Assembly: GCF_001898325.1 (NCBI RefSeq)
Contig: NZ_MKTR01000034.1
Span: 1 to 64,000, forward strand
Direction: 5' to 3'
DNA length: 64,000 nt
From: Microbacterium sp. 67-17
Lineage (GTDB): Bacteria > Actinomycetota > Actinomycetes > Actinomycetales > Microbacteriaceae
The notes under the pieces: generated by a model
Database searches by the model: none
What the model saw: only the letters and a program-made list of their open reading frames with translations
Told to the model about the DNA's origin: nothing
Shown: positions 8,622 to 16,522 of the stretch, in pieces
How positions within the stretch are numbered: the first letter of the stretch is position 1
Layout: the number at the start of each line of letters is the position of its first letter
Program-made: the position numbers and the translations under genes

Positions 8622-9717
8622 CACCCGTGTGCTGGGCGAGCCGAACATGCTCCGCTTCAGCCTCCGCCAGACGCTGATTCCACCACCGTGCCACTTGAGA
8701 GGTCCCCATCGAGGTGACGATACCTGCGATCTCGTCCAGCGCGGCCAGATTGTGCAGGTGAGCCCGGAGCCGATCCTCATCGGAGCCGGTGAACGAGTCC
8801 ACCGCGCGTCCCTCACAGTGGCGACACGGGCACGGCCACGGAGTCGCGCTGGCGAACCACTTCAGGTGCATCTCGCTGGACCGGGCGAATCGCATCAGCT
8901 CCGGCATCAGCACGTGCGGCGTGCGATCACCAGGGCGACTCGAGTACGGTCGGCTGCCCGGCACCGGCAGGCGCCGCAGGCTCGGGATCTGCCCGATCAC
9001 GGCCGCGCGAGCGCCGGACGCGAACGCATCGATGCCAGCGAAGTCCGCCCGCCACGGCACCGCACCCTTCACCTCGCCGAAGAACCGGCGATACGACTCC
9101 GGCGCCCCCTTGAGATTCAGAGGATCACCCGCCTTCGCTCCCAGCGCCAACGCCACCGGATGACGGCTCCGCGCGGCGACCGCGATCAACTGCGAGATGT
9201 GATCCGGCGTCGACCACTTCTGATGGACGGCCAACGGGAGGATCACGTCGTCGCGGTCGATATTGTCCGCAGCCGCGAGGACCGCCTTAAGCGCCCCCGG
9301 GTCTGCGACGTCCACAAACCCCGCTGGGATCACCGCGACCGCCGCGCCTGCATCGCGCTGCGCCTGGAGAGTCTCCTCCACCGTGGGCGCGATGAGCGCA
9401 TCCACCGGTTCATCGATAATCAACGGGCGCTCGGCCGTCGCCGGAGCGAGCACCGAAGTCGGCTCGATAAGGAAAACCAAATCCTGATGCCGCGCCCGCA
9501 GGCGCCAGGCGGTCTGAAGAGCCGTCGGCCCCGACAACACCATGCCGCCGTGTTCCATGTTCACGTGCGGGGCGGTCTGCATCGTCTCACCGCCAGCCAT
9601 CGTGAACACTCGCCCGCCCAAAGTGCGCTCGACCAGCGTGGCACCGGCGAGCGACTCACGCGTCGTCCGCGAAACCAGAGAGCTGTCGACCACCTCGATG
9701 TTGGCCCGATCGGTCAT
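8572..9717 (-). CDS. TGT-like (tRNA/DNA guanine transglycosylase-type) zinc protein
   Basis: This 381-aa protein has a C-terminal pattern C296-x-C298-x2-C301 followed by RLRAHLHNL (H320/H322). It resembles the zinc site of queuine/preQ0 tRNA-guanine transglycosylases, where CxCxxC is followed by RAYLHHL. The preceding 200 residues alternate strand and helix in a way compatible with a TIM barrel, but I cannot place the catalytic aspartates. The ATG overlaps the stop of the XRE/ImmA gene (ATGA), so the pair is translationally coupled. Known relatives with this signature include DpdA, which inserts deazaguanines into DNA. The enzyme assignment is inference; the zinc motif is seen directly. Confidence 0.6.
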   Translation of the reverse strand: MTDRANIEVVDSSLVSRTTRESLAGATLVERTLGGRVFTMAGGETMQTAPHVNMEHGGMVLSGPTALQTAWRLRARHQDLVFLIEPTSVLAPATAERPLIIDEPVDALIAPTVEETLQAQRDAGAAVAVIPAGFVDVADPGALKAVLAAADNIDRDDVILPLAVHQKWSTPDHISQLIAVAARSRHPVALALGAKAGDPLNLKGAPESYRRFFGEVKGAVPWRADFAGIDAFASGARAAVIGQIPSLRRLPVPGSRPYSSRPGDRTPHVLMPELMRFARSSEMHLKWFASATPWPCPCRHCEGRAVDSFTGSDEDRLRAHLHNLAALDEIAGIVTSMGTSQVARWWNQRLAEAEAEHVRLAQHTGVMISMPPTLARWRSLS

Positions 9718-10757
9718 GCTGCGCTCCTCACGTAAAGGTCTTCGAACTCGTCCTGAACCAGGAACGCGTCGCGCGCGAGCTCTGCGACGCTCTCACCCTC
9801 ATTCAGCCGCTGCTGCACCACCCGGTCGATCAGACCAGGATGTTCCTCGGCGATCGCTACCGGCTCTACGCTCCGATATCCGGCGCGGGAGAGCTCGATG
9901 TTCAACTGCCGGTAACGGCCCTCGCTGATCACATCCAGATCCACCGCACGCCGCAGCAGCGCCGCGATCGACACCCGCCACTTCGACTTCAACCGTGCCA
10001 AGCCCGGGATCGTCACCGGTGCCGCCGCCAGATCCATGCGCACATCCTGCGCCGGCATCAAGAACTCCGCCGCGAACCGATCCGCCTCAGACTCCTGCGT
10101 CTCCGACGGCACCTGATGCATCACCGCGTGCGCAAGCTCATGCGCCAGCGAGAACCGCTGCCGATCCGGCGGAATGTGATCTCCCAGCAGCACCACTGGT
10201 CGCTGTCCTTCCGGCCAGCTCACCATCGCATCGATCCGCTCCGACCCCAACGATCGCTTCACCACCACAACCCCGGCATCCTCCAGCGAGCGCACGAGGT
10301 CTTCCAGCGGACCGGACGCGATACCGATCGACGCACGCACCTCCTGCGCGATCTCCTCCGGAGTATCGAAGCCATCGGGCGGAAGCGGGTGCCGCACCAG
10401 CCGCACCGGCGTGTCTCCCGCGACGAGCCCCGTCACTTGCAAGTGCAGCAATTCCAGTTCTGCCCGCAACCGGTTCGCCACCGACAGGGGCAACGTGGAG
10501 CGCTTGCGATGGAACACATACGGCGCCGCTCCCTCATCCACCGGGACCGTCAGCAGCACCGGTGGAACACGCAGCACACCGCTCAGCTTCTCCAGGCGGT
10601 CGGGGTCCAACTCCACCAGCCCGGATTCCGCCTTCGACAGCACCGCTTGCGAGATCCCCGTGGCTTCGGACAACGCACCCTGCGTCCACCCACGCGCAAC
10701 TCGGACCGTGCCGAGCATCACCCGGCCGGTCCGGCGATCAGAAGCAAACTCTGCCAT
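9714..10757 (-). CDS. XRE helix-turn-helix / ImmA-IrrE metallopeptidase protein
   Basis: This protein is about 347 aa. An N-terminal XRE-type HTH (residues 12-45, ARGWTQGALSEATGISQAVL) is joined to an ImmA/IrrE zinc-peptidase domain with HELAH at 206-210 and a downstream ESEADRFAAEFLMP motif that supplies the third ligand. Such proteins cleave or inactivate repressors in response to stress in phage and mobile elements. Frame-open sequence extends to 10973 but is non-conserved-looking, so I start at an ATG at 10757 (or 10766). It is coupled to the TGT-like gene by ATGA. The operon begins about 220 bases inside the right end of element 1, originally next to dnaB. Confidence 0.85.
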   Translation of the reverse strand: MAEFASDRRTGRVMLGTVRVARGWTQGALSEATGISQAVLSKAESGLVELDPDRLEKLSGVLRVPPVLLTVPVDEGAAPYVFHRKRSTLPLSVANRLRAELELLHLQVTGLVAGDTPVRLVRHPLPPDGFDTPEEIAQEVRASIGIASGPLEDLVRSLEDAGVVVVKRSLGSERIDAMVSWPEGQRPVVLLGDHIPPDRQRFSLAHELAHAVMHQVPSETQESEADRFAAEFLMPAQDVRMDLAAAPVTIPGLARLKSKWRVSIAALLRRAVDLDVISEGRYRQLNIELSRAGYRSVEPVAIAEEHPGLIDRVVQQRLNEGESVAELARDAFLVQDEFEDLYVRSAA

Positions 10758-10914
10758 GACTCCCATCTTAGTCAGCGCCTCCGACAATCGCGCGATCCAT
10801 GTGCAGAAATATTCTCGCGTGTTGGATGTGAACAGCCCACTCTGACCGCGACCCCACGCCAGACCGGGTCGACGGAGATGAGCCGCCCGATCACGTCGAT
10901 GCCAAATCCATCCA

Positions 10915-10942
10915 CCGCACTTGGCCGAATGGCCAAGTGCGG
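10915..10942. repeat. Perfect 12-bp-arm palindrome near the right end of element 1
   Basis: CCGCACTTGGCC-GAAT-GGCCAAGTGCGG has perfect 12-bp arms and a 4-base loop. It overlaps the third box of the element 1 right end, where a TGGC-N6-GCCA palindrome also occurs in element 2. It is more likely part of the transposase-binding end than a terminator, as no T-run follows. Confidence 0.5.
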
Positions 10943-10985
10943 GCCAAGTTGACACAGAAACGGCCATCTTCACGTGGAACCTACA
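10922..10985 (-). repeat. Right terminal repeat of element 1 with tandem TnsB-type boxes
   Basis: Read inward on the minus strand from 10985 is TGTA, then GGTTCCACGTGAAGATGGCC (10981-10962). Directly abutting are GTTTCTGTGTCAACTTGGCC (10961-10942) and a third box, CGCACTTGGCCATTCGGCCA. The same three-box, 20-bp register occurs at the right end of element 2. Tandem abutting sites at the right end are typical of Tn7-family elements. Confidence 0.8.
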
Positions 10986-10989
10986 ACTA

Positions 10990-10994
10990 CTACC
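10990..10994. repeat. Target-site duplication CTACC, left copy (element 2)
   Basis: Five bases immediately outside the left terminus of element 2, identical to 45805-45809 immediately outside the right terminus. A 5-bp duplication is the Tn7-family hallmark. Confidence 0.93.
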
Positions 10995-11100
10995 TGTAGG
11001 TTCCAGCTCGAGATGGCATGAAACCCCACGATTCCACGGTAGTTGGCAACGGATTCAGGGCCAGGATTCCACGCGATATGGCACATTCCTACGCATGGCA
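10995..11100 (+). repeat. Left terminal repeat of element 2 with spaced TnsB-type boxes
   Basis: After TGTA come GGTTCCAGCTCGAGATGGCA (10999-11018), GATTCCACGGTAGTTGGCA (11030-11048) and GATTCCACGCGATATGGCA (11065-11083). A degenerate fourth box, ATTCCTACGCATGGCA, ends at 11100. Boxes are spaced about 31-35 bp apart here but abut at the right end, the same left/right asymmetry as Tn7. Confidence 0.85.
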
Positions 11101-11402
11101 AAGAGGATCCTGTGTAGCTCTCAAGCGACTGTCGGTGATCGCAAGACGCATGCCCGGCACCTATCACCCGGCAGGATCGCTACAGTGCACGCAGTCGAAT
11201 CCACCGGTCCATCGTCCGGCAGCTGAACGCAGACCGAATCGCCCATGTACTGGGCGCGTCCTGTGAAGACGGAGTGCGCCCAGTGCCCGCCCTGCAGCCC
11301 GCTGCACTGGCCAAGGCGGCCGCCACACTATCGATCGTGGTCGCTGGAGGTGCCAACAACGCGACCGGTGTCGAACTCGGTAGAGCGATACGAAACTCAC
11401 TC
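11101..11402. other. Intergenic between left end of element 2 and ribokinase; possible gene remnant
   Basis: Beyond the TnsB-type boxes this stretch has no full gene. A plus-strand frame is open from about 11163 to a TGA at 11444. It reads plausibly (QLNADRIAHVLGA, then LSIVVAGGANNATGVELGRA) but has no clear start and overlaps the ribokinase 3' end by 42 bases. It may be a decayed coding sequence; I assign no function. Confidence 0.3.
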
Positions 11403-12287
11403 TCAGCGATCAGAGCGCGGAGTCGCCACAATCCGTGCGGCTGAACGACTCGCGAGTCTTGCCGCAGTTGCTAGGTCCTTACCAGCGCTAAGGTGTCCGG
11501 CGAGGGTTCCTGCGAAGGCGTCGCCGGCACCGGTCGTGTCGACGACCTGCACCGGGTCGGCAGGCACGAGGATTAGTTCGGATATGTCGCCTACATAGGA
11601 ACCTTGGGCCCCATTGGTTACGACTACCGATAACGCGTGGGAAGTGAGTTCGTCGGCAAGTTCCCTGAATGTGGCACCGGTGGGCGTTCGCAGTAGCGCC
11701 GACGCTTCGGCGGCGTTGACGATGAGGGGATCCGCCGATCGCAGAAGGCTACGAATCGTTTGCGTTGGGGATGCATTGATCAGTCGGTCGAGTGGGCTCG
11801 GGTTCAGTATCCAGCGTGCGTTGTTCTGCTTGGCCCAGTGCGCTGTGGCGATGGCCGACTCGAGAGGTACCTCAAGTTGAGAAATGACGATTCGCGGGCG
11901 GAGGACTGCGAGGGCGGCAGTCGTATCGTCCGCGGTGAGGCTCTCGTTCGCGCCGGGGATCACCGTGATGCTGTTCTCTGCCCCATCGAACACATGCACG
12001 ATGGCCACCCCTGAAGCCTCTCGAACGGAGTGGAGGAACCTCGTGTCGACGTGCACTTGATTCAGCGCGCGCCGCAGCTGATCACCTGCCGGGTCGTTCC
12101 CGACGGCCCCGACAAGAGCGGTCCGGACGATCGCTGCGGCAGCGACGGCTTGGTTCAGTCCCTTGCCCCCGGGGTAGGTAGATAGTCGCTTCCCCAGGAC
12201 CGTCTCGCCCGGAGCTGGTGGTCGACGAACATGAACGACGTAGTCGAGGTTCGCGGATCCGACGACTGCCACGTCGGTGCTAGGCAA
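11403..12287 (-). CDS. Ribokinase-type PfkB sugar kinase
   Basis: This PfkB-family kinase, about 294 aa, probably phosphorylates ribose released by the upstream nucleoside hydrolase. Family signatures are present: an N-terminal GSANLDYVVHV and YPGGKGLNQAVAAA region, and the C-terminal anion-hole/catalytic motif DTTGAGDAFAGTLAGH with its aspartate base. Homology starts near VAVVGSANLD, so I favour a TTG start at 12287; an ATG at 12350 is also in frame. An AGGAGG lies 15 bases before the TTG, which is long. It is the last gene of the nucleoside operon. Confidence 0.85.
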   Translation of the reverse strand: MPSTDVAVVGSANLDYVVHVRRPPAPGETVLGKRLSTYPGGKGLNQAVAAAAIVRTALVGAVGNDPAGDQLRRALNQVHVDTRFLHSVREASGVAIVHVFDGAENSITVIPGANESLTADDTTAALAVLRPRIVISQLEVPLESAIATAHWAKQNNARWILNPSPLDRLINASPTQTIRSLLRSADPLIVNAAEASALLRTPTGATFRELADELTSHALSVVVTNGAQGSYVGDISELILVPADPVQVVDTTGAGDAFAGTLAGHLSAGKDLATAARLASRSAARIVATPRSDR

Positions 12288-12323
12288 GCCTTCGATGAGA
12301 AACCTCCTATTGGATTGAGTCAA

Positions 12324-12341
12324 CACTCGAAATGTCGAGTG
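12324..12341. promoter_or_regulatory. Small inverted repeat upstream of ribokinase
   Basis: CACTCGA-AATG-TCGAGTG has 7-bp perfect arms, between the nucleoside hydrolase stop and the ribokinase start. It could be an intercistronic hairpin or an operator; no T-run follows. Confidence 0.3.
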
Positions 12342-12437
12342 GCTGCGCAAGGGCCTGGCATGGCTGGTGGGTCAGATCGACCGACGGCACTCTACGGGGT
12401 CAGCCGCGCCGGCGCTTGTGCACAGCCCCGTCGGCGT

Positions 12438-13442
12438 TCAGCGCACACGGAAACCTGCGAGGGTGTCGACGAGGAGTCCGGCGAATCTCGCTCGGTCGAC
12501 GCTTTCCGCGACATGCGCGGACCCGATATGGGGCAGTACTTGGGACCCTCCGCCGAAGATGGTTCCTTGCGGGTCCCAACGGATCGGTCGTCCGCGCGCC
12601 ACCGGATCGGCCAGGACGACGTCCACGGATGCGGTCTTCCAGGTGACCAGGCTCGGGTCGATGAGGCTGGCGATGACGAGGGGGTCATGCAGGTAGCAGC
12701 CGCCGAGCCCGAACCGGGAATCGGTATACCTCATCCAGGGCGAGGTCGTGGCCTTGAGGAATGCCTGCAGCGGGTCGTCCTCATCGAGCAGCTCGAGCTG
12801 CTGATGGGTGAGCAACGTCGTCGATGTGACATCGAAGGGGATCAGGGACAGGTCTGCCCCTGATGTCATGACGATGTGCGCGGCGTCCGGGTCGTATCCG
12901 AAGTTGAGCTCTTGCGGCAAGCTGTCCTGAAGGAACGCTCCGCCCATGACGGCGATGTGTTTGACGGCGCGAACGAATCCCGGATCGCGGCGGATCGCGG
13001 CGGCGATGTTGGTCAGAGGCCCCAATGCTGCGATCGTGATCTGACCCGGTGATGCCTTCACCGTGTCCACGAGGAAATCGACAGCCGTTCGAGTCGTTGT
13101 GTGCCCGGTGGGTGCGAGGAAGATGGAGCCGCCGTACTCGCTCTTCCAGGCCGTCGCGTCGCGCCTGTCGTCGAGCAGCGGCCTCCAGACCGTGTCGTCC
13201 CCGCCGGGAGGGTCGTCAGCGCCGACGAAGATCGGCGTATGCGTCTTCGCAAGAGATACGAGCTCCGCCGCGGATGCATAGCCGAGTTCCCGTGGCGTGT
13301 TCCCTGCGACGATCGTTATTCCGTCCACGTGCACGTCAGGGTGTGCGAGCGCAAGGGCTAGCGCGAGCCCGTCGTCCACGTCGGAGAACGGGACCCCGCT
13401 GCCCGGATCGCAGTCGATGATGAGATGGTGACGAAGGGTCAT
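12438..13442 (-). CDS. Nucleoside hydrolase (IUNH family)
   Basis: This 334-aa enzyme of the inosine-uridine nucleoside hydrolase family cleaves nucleosides to base plus ribose using calcium. The N-terminal aspartate cluster reads IIDCDPGSGVPFSDVDDGLAL, the long-loop variant of the usual DxDPGxDD motif. Further family motifs are GNTPRE, ALGPLTNIAAAI and MGGAF. The start overlaps the upstream permease stop (ATGA), coupling it to the importer. Substrate range cannot be read from the sequence. Confidence 0.9.
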   Translation of the reverse strand: MTLRHHLIIDCDPGSGVPFSDVDDGLALALALAHPDVHVDGITIVAGNTPRELGYASAAELVSLAKTHTPIFVGADDPPGGDDTVWRPLLDDRRDATAWKSEYGGSIFLAPTGHTTTRTAVDFLVDTVKASPGQITIAALGPLTNIAAAIRRDPGFVRAVKHIAVMGGAFLQDSLPQELNFGYDPDAAHIVMTSGADLSLIPFDVTSTTLLTHQQLELLDEDDPLQAFLKATTSPWMRYTDSRFGLGGCYLHDPLVIASLIDPSLVTWKTASVDVVLADPVARGRPIRWDPQGTIFGGGSQVLPHIGSAHVAESVDRARFAGLLVDTLAGFRVR

Positions 13443-14293
13443 TCTTTCGTTCCGCTGGAGGCGAGGGAGTTGGTGAACTGCCGCTGGAAGACGAGAAGGA
13501 GAATCAGGGGCAGGGCGGCGGTAAGCAGTGCGCCGGCGAACATAGCGCCGAAGTCGATCTCCGCCTCACCGGCCAGGTCGGCGATCGCGATCGGGGCGAC
13601 TTTCATCGTGGGGCTGGGGGCGATGATCAACGGCCAGAGGAACGACTGCCATTGAAAGACGAACAGGATCAGTCCCGCCCCCACGAGCGACGGGCGCGAC
13701 AGCGGCAGGTAGATCGTCCAGAACACTCTGAGCCACGACGCGCCGTCGATGCGGGCGGCTTCGGACAATGACGGAGGTATCCCGAGAAAGAACTGTCGTA
13801 GGAGAAAGATCGCGAGCCCGTTGCCGATGCCCGGCAGGATCAGGCCCGCGTAGGTGTTCGCAAGACCCAGGTCACGGAACATCGAGGACAGCGGGATGGC
13901 AACCGCTTCGAACGGGATCAGGAAGCTCAATACCAGTGCCACGAACAGCGCGTTCTTGAGCGGAAAGTCGAACACTGCGAGCCCGAATGCTGCGAGCGAC
14001 GCCACAGTCAGCCCGATCACGACAGTCACGGTCGTGACTATCACGCTGTTGAGTAGCGCGGGCAGAAAGGTACCCGACAAGAGAGTGGCATAGTTCTCGA
14101 GCGTGAGTTCTTTCGGCCAGAACGTGTGGACGGAGAGCGGGCTGAGGTACTGGAAGATCTCGCTTCCGGGGCGGAAGGACGAGATGAACGTATAGAAGAG
14201 GGGCAGCAGCGACACCGCGACGATGGGGAGCACAGCCAGCAGCAGCCACCGGCCGTATCGCCGTTCTCTGGCCGTCGAGACATCGAGGGTCAT
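13439..14293 (-). CDS. ABC sugar-type importer permease (MalG/AraQ-like)
   Basis: This 284-aa inner-membrane permease has about six hydrophobic helices and the EAA-type loop (ASWLRVFWTIYLPLSRP) that contacts the ATPase. The start is taken at ATG 14293, which gives MTLDVSTARERRYGRW before the first helix; the upstream in-frame extension is not permease-like. It forms the heteromeric channel with the next upstream gene. No ATPase gene is present, so a shared MsiK-type ATPase encoded elsewhere is probably used; that is inference from known actinobacterial systems. Confidence 0.9.
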   Translation of the reverse strand: MTLDVSTARERRYGRWLLLAVLPIVAVSLLPLFYTFISSFRPGSEIFQYLSPLSVHTFWPKELTLENYATLLSGTFLPALLNSVIVTTVTVVIGLTVASLAAFGLAVFDFPLKNALFVALVLSFLIPFEAVAIPLSSMFRDLGLANTYAGLILPGIGNGLAIFLLRQFFLGIPPSLSEAARIDGASWLRVFWTIYLPLSRPSLVGAGLILFVFQWQSFLWPLIIAPSPTMKVAPIAIADLAGEAEIDFGAMFAGALLTAALPLILLLVFQRQFTNSLASSGTKE

Positions 14294-14294
14294 A

Positions 14295-15176
14295 TCAGTC
14301 CTTCCCTGGGAGGAGGCGGAATTGGATGCCGACCACCACGACGACGATGAGCACCAGGATCGTGGTGGCAGCGGATGCTGCGGGCAGATCGCCGATCTGG
14401 TAGGCGCGTTCAAAGATCGTGTTCATGATGAGGTTGGTGGAACCCTCGGGGCCTCCTCGAGTGAGCTGCCGGACCGGCGCGAACACGAGGAAGTTCGCGA
14501 CCGTGTCGGCCACGAGCACGAACAGAAGCGGGCGGCGCAGCCCTGGCAGCGTGATATTCGTGAATCTCCGCCATGGACCGGCGCCGTCCAGTTGGGCCGC
14601 CTCGTACAGCGTCTCGGGAATGTCTTTGATGCCCGCGACGAGGAACGTCATCCAGTATCCGACGCCGACCCAGCTGCAGATGATAACGATGGACCACAGC
14701 GCCATGTCCGGGCTGGTGAGCCACGGGACGGCCGGAAGACCGAGTGCGACGAGCACACTGTTGAACGGGCCGTCGGGTCGGAAGAGCACGCCCCAGATGA
14801 TCGCGGAGACGATCTGCGGGACCGCGACGGGAAGCAAGATGAACGTGCGCCAGAGGCCGACCAGGGGGACTGTCTGCGTCAGGAGCACGGCGAGAAGCAG
14901 CGCCAGGGCGATCTGGAGCGGGTTGATGACGACGGAAAAGAGGAGGGTCACCTTCAGCGATCCGATGAAGGTCGGATCACTGAAAAGCCGTTCGAATGTT
15001 CCGAAGCTGACATCCCCGCTTCGGCTAGTGAAGGAGCCGACCAGCGCCTCCACGGCAGGCCAGAGGCGGAGCAAGACGACTCCGACGACCGCGGGCGCCA
15101 GAAAGGCCAGGGCGGTCAGCGCGGACCGGCGTGTTCGGGTCCGTGAACGGGATGTGACGGTCCGGGTGACGGACAT
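14295..15176 (-). CDS. ABC sugar-type importer permease (MalF/UgpA-like)
   Basis: This 293-aa permease has an arginine-rich cytosolic N-terminus, about six membrane helices and an EAA loop near LYEAAQLDGAGPWRRFTNIT. It lies two bases upstream of the second permease, with the binding-protein gene 53 bases before it. It pairs with the MalG-like permease to import, by operon context, nucleosides or their sugars. Confidence 0.9.
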   Translation of the reverse strand: MSVTRTVTSRSRTRTRRSALTALAFLAPAVVGVVLLRLWPAVEALVGSFTSRSGDVSFGTFERLFSDPTFIGSLKVTLLFSVVINPLQIALALLLAVLLTQTVPLVGLWRTFILLPVAVPQIVSAIIWGVLFRPDGPFNSVLVALGLPAVPWLTSPDMALWSIVIICSWVGVGYWMTFLVAGIKDIPETLYEAAQLDGAGPWRRFTNITLPGLRRPLLFVLVADTVANFLVFAPVRQLTRGGPEGSTNLIMNTIFERAYQIGDLPAASAATTILVLIVVVVVGIQFRLLPGKD

Positions 15177-15229
15177 GTGCTGCTCTCCTCAGAGGGGTGG
15201 GGTCGGCTCAGCGGCCGACCCCACCCAAT

Positions 15230-16522
15230 TCACCGGTACTGGGCGAGTTGGGATTCGAGTTGCTGTTGCGCTGAATCGAGGATGCCGCTCACGTCGCCAC
15301 CGTTGCGGATGTCGGAAAACGCCTTGTTCATGACCGTTTCGAACTCCACGTATCCGATGCTGGAGGGACGATGCAGGGCGTGCTTTTCCGAGTCGACAGG
15401 GAAGAGGGAATCCATCGCCTTGGCAGGCTCGGGCGCGATCGCTTCCAGGCCGGCGATGAAGTCCGGATAGACGTCCTGGTTCACCGGGGGCAACGTGTAG
15501 ATCTGGCTGATGAGGTTCCCGCCGTCCGTGGACATCGAGAGGAAGCGGCCGAACTCCTCCGCGGCGTCCTTATGTTCGCTGTAGGCGCTCACCCCGACTG
15601 CCCAGCTGTCCGTGGGTGTGTAGATCTCGCCGCCTGCGAAGTACGGCAGAGGGGCGACGCCCCACCCGTCAGCCAGCGGAGAGTCCTGGAACTGCTTGAC
15701 TCTGGACGATGACGCCACGAAGTAGGCGATCTGACCGGTTGTGAACATCTCCGGCATCTGCGTCGCGTCCACTCCGATCGGCGCGAGACCACTCGTGTGA
15801 ATCTGCTGATACCACTTCCCCCACTTCTTCCAGTCGTCCGAGTTGACGTCGGGGGTGAGATTGCCTTCCCCGCCGAGCCCGCTTGTCGCCCCGAAGGACT
15901 CGATGAGCGGCTGCAGCTGGTAGTAGCGGTCGACCTGCTCGAATCCGAGCCCGTACGCGGCTCCTGCCTCTTTGGCGCGCTGTGCGTCCGCGAGGACCTG
16001 TTCCCATGTCAGTCGTGACGAATCGTCGCTGGACGGCGGGGTGATGCCGGCCTGCTCCAGCAGCGCCTTGTTGTAGAGCAGGAATCCGTCTGAGGACCAG
16101 AGCGGGTACGAGTACTGCTTGCCCTCCCACGTCACCGACTGGACGCCAGGCTCGGAAAGGCTCACCGGGGGATCTGCGAAGTCGCTGCTCACGTCCAGCA
16201 GATATCCGTCGGTGACCATGGCGGGCAGACGGGGCGGGTCGACTGCGATCACATCGATCGAGGTGTCTCCGGAGCCGAGGCGGGCCTGCGTCTGGGAGAC
16301 CAGCTGGTCAAAGGGCACCGACTCGGAGGACACGGTGATGTTGGGGTGGGCGTCTTCGAAGGCCGCGATCGCGTCGTCGAATCCTTCCCCGAAGATGTGC
16401 AGGAACGTGATGGTCACGTCGCCGCCCTCCGAGGAGTCGGGTGTTCCGCTGGCGGTGCACGCGGTGACGAGCGTGGCCGTGGCGAATACTGCCGCCGCCG
16501 CGGCCCATCGAGTTGTCTTCAT
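15230..16522 (-). CDS. Solute-binding lipoprotein of the nucleoside/sugar importer
   Basis: This 430-aa family 1 extracellular solute-binding protein has a signal peptide ending in the lipobox LVTAC, giving lipidation at Cys22. The mature part opens with EGGDVTITFLHIFGEGFDDAI, typical of carbohydrate-class binding proteins. Its ATG overlaps the LacI stop (ATGA). It would capture the substrate on the outer face of the membrane for the two permeases. The nucleoside specificity is inferred from the linked hydrolase and ribokinase. Confidence 0.9.
   Translation of the reverse strand: MKTTRWAAAAAVFATATLVTACTASGTPDSSEGGDVTITFLHIFGEGFDDAIAAFEDAHPNITVSSESVPFDQLVSQTQARLGSGDTSIDVIAVDPPRLPAMVTDGYLLDVSSDFADPPVSLSEPGVQSVTWEGKQYSYPLWSSDGFLLYNKALLEQAGITPPSSDDSSRLTWEQVLADAQRAKEAGAAYGLGFEQVDRYYQLQPLIESFGATSGLGGEGNLTPDVNSDDWKKWGKWYQQIHTSGLAPIGVDATQMPEMFTTGQIAYFVASSSRVKQFQDSPLADGWGVAPLPYFAGGEIYTPTDSWAVGVSAYSEHKDAAEEFGRFLSMSTDGGNLISQIYTLPPVNQDVYPDFIAGLEAIAPEPAKAMDSLFPVDSEKHALHRPSSIGYVEFETVMNKAFSDIRNGGDVSGILDSAQQQLESQLAQYR

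Larger units (their letters stand above)
1..10985. mobile_element. Tn7-like element 1 (right part; left end outside window)
   Basis: This is the right portion of a Tn7-like transposon. It contains a coupled tnsA-small gene-tnsB-tnsC-tniQ-small gene operon, a divergent winged-helix gene and a cargo module at 7667-10757. Its right end is placed at 10985 because the minus strand from there reads TGTAGGTTCCACG, the same terminus as both ends of the neighbouring element, followed by an abutting second 20-bp box. The next five bases outward (ACTAC, 10986-10990) should be its target duplication; the partner copy would lie beside the unseen left end. The presence of element 1 is strongly supported, but the duplication is a prediction. 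Confidence 0.85.

Noticed and set aside
10758..10973. N-terminal extension of the XRE/ImmA protein from a GTG at 10973
   Set aside because: The extra 72 residues are Trp/Arg-rich and lie over the transposon end boxes and palindrome; the HTH begins shortly after the ATG at 10757.
11163..11444. Possible plus-strand gene reading QLNADRIAHVLGA...
   Set aside because: It has no clear start codon or ribosome site and overlaps the ribokinase end; noted only as a possible remnant in the intergenic entry.
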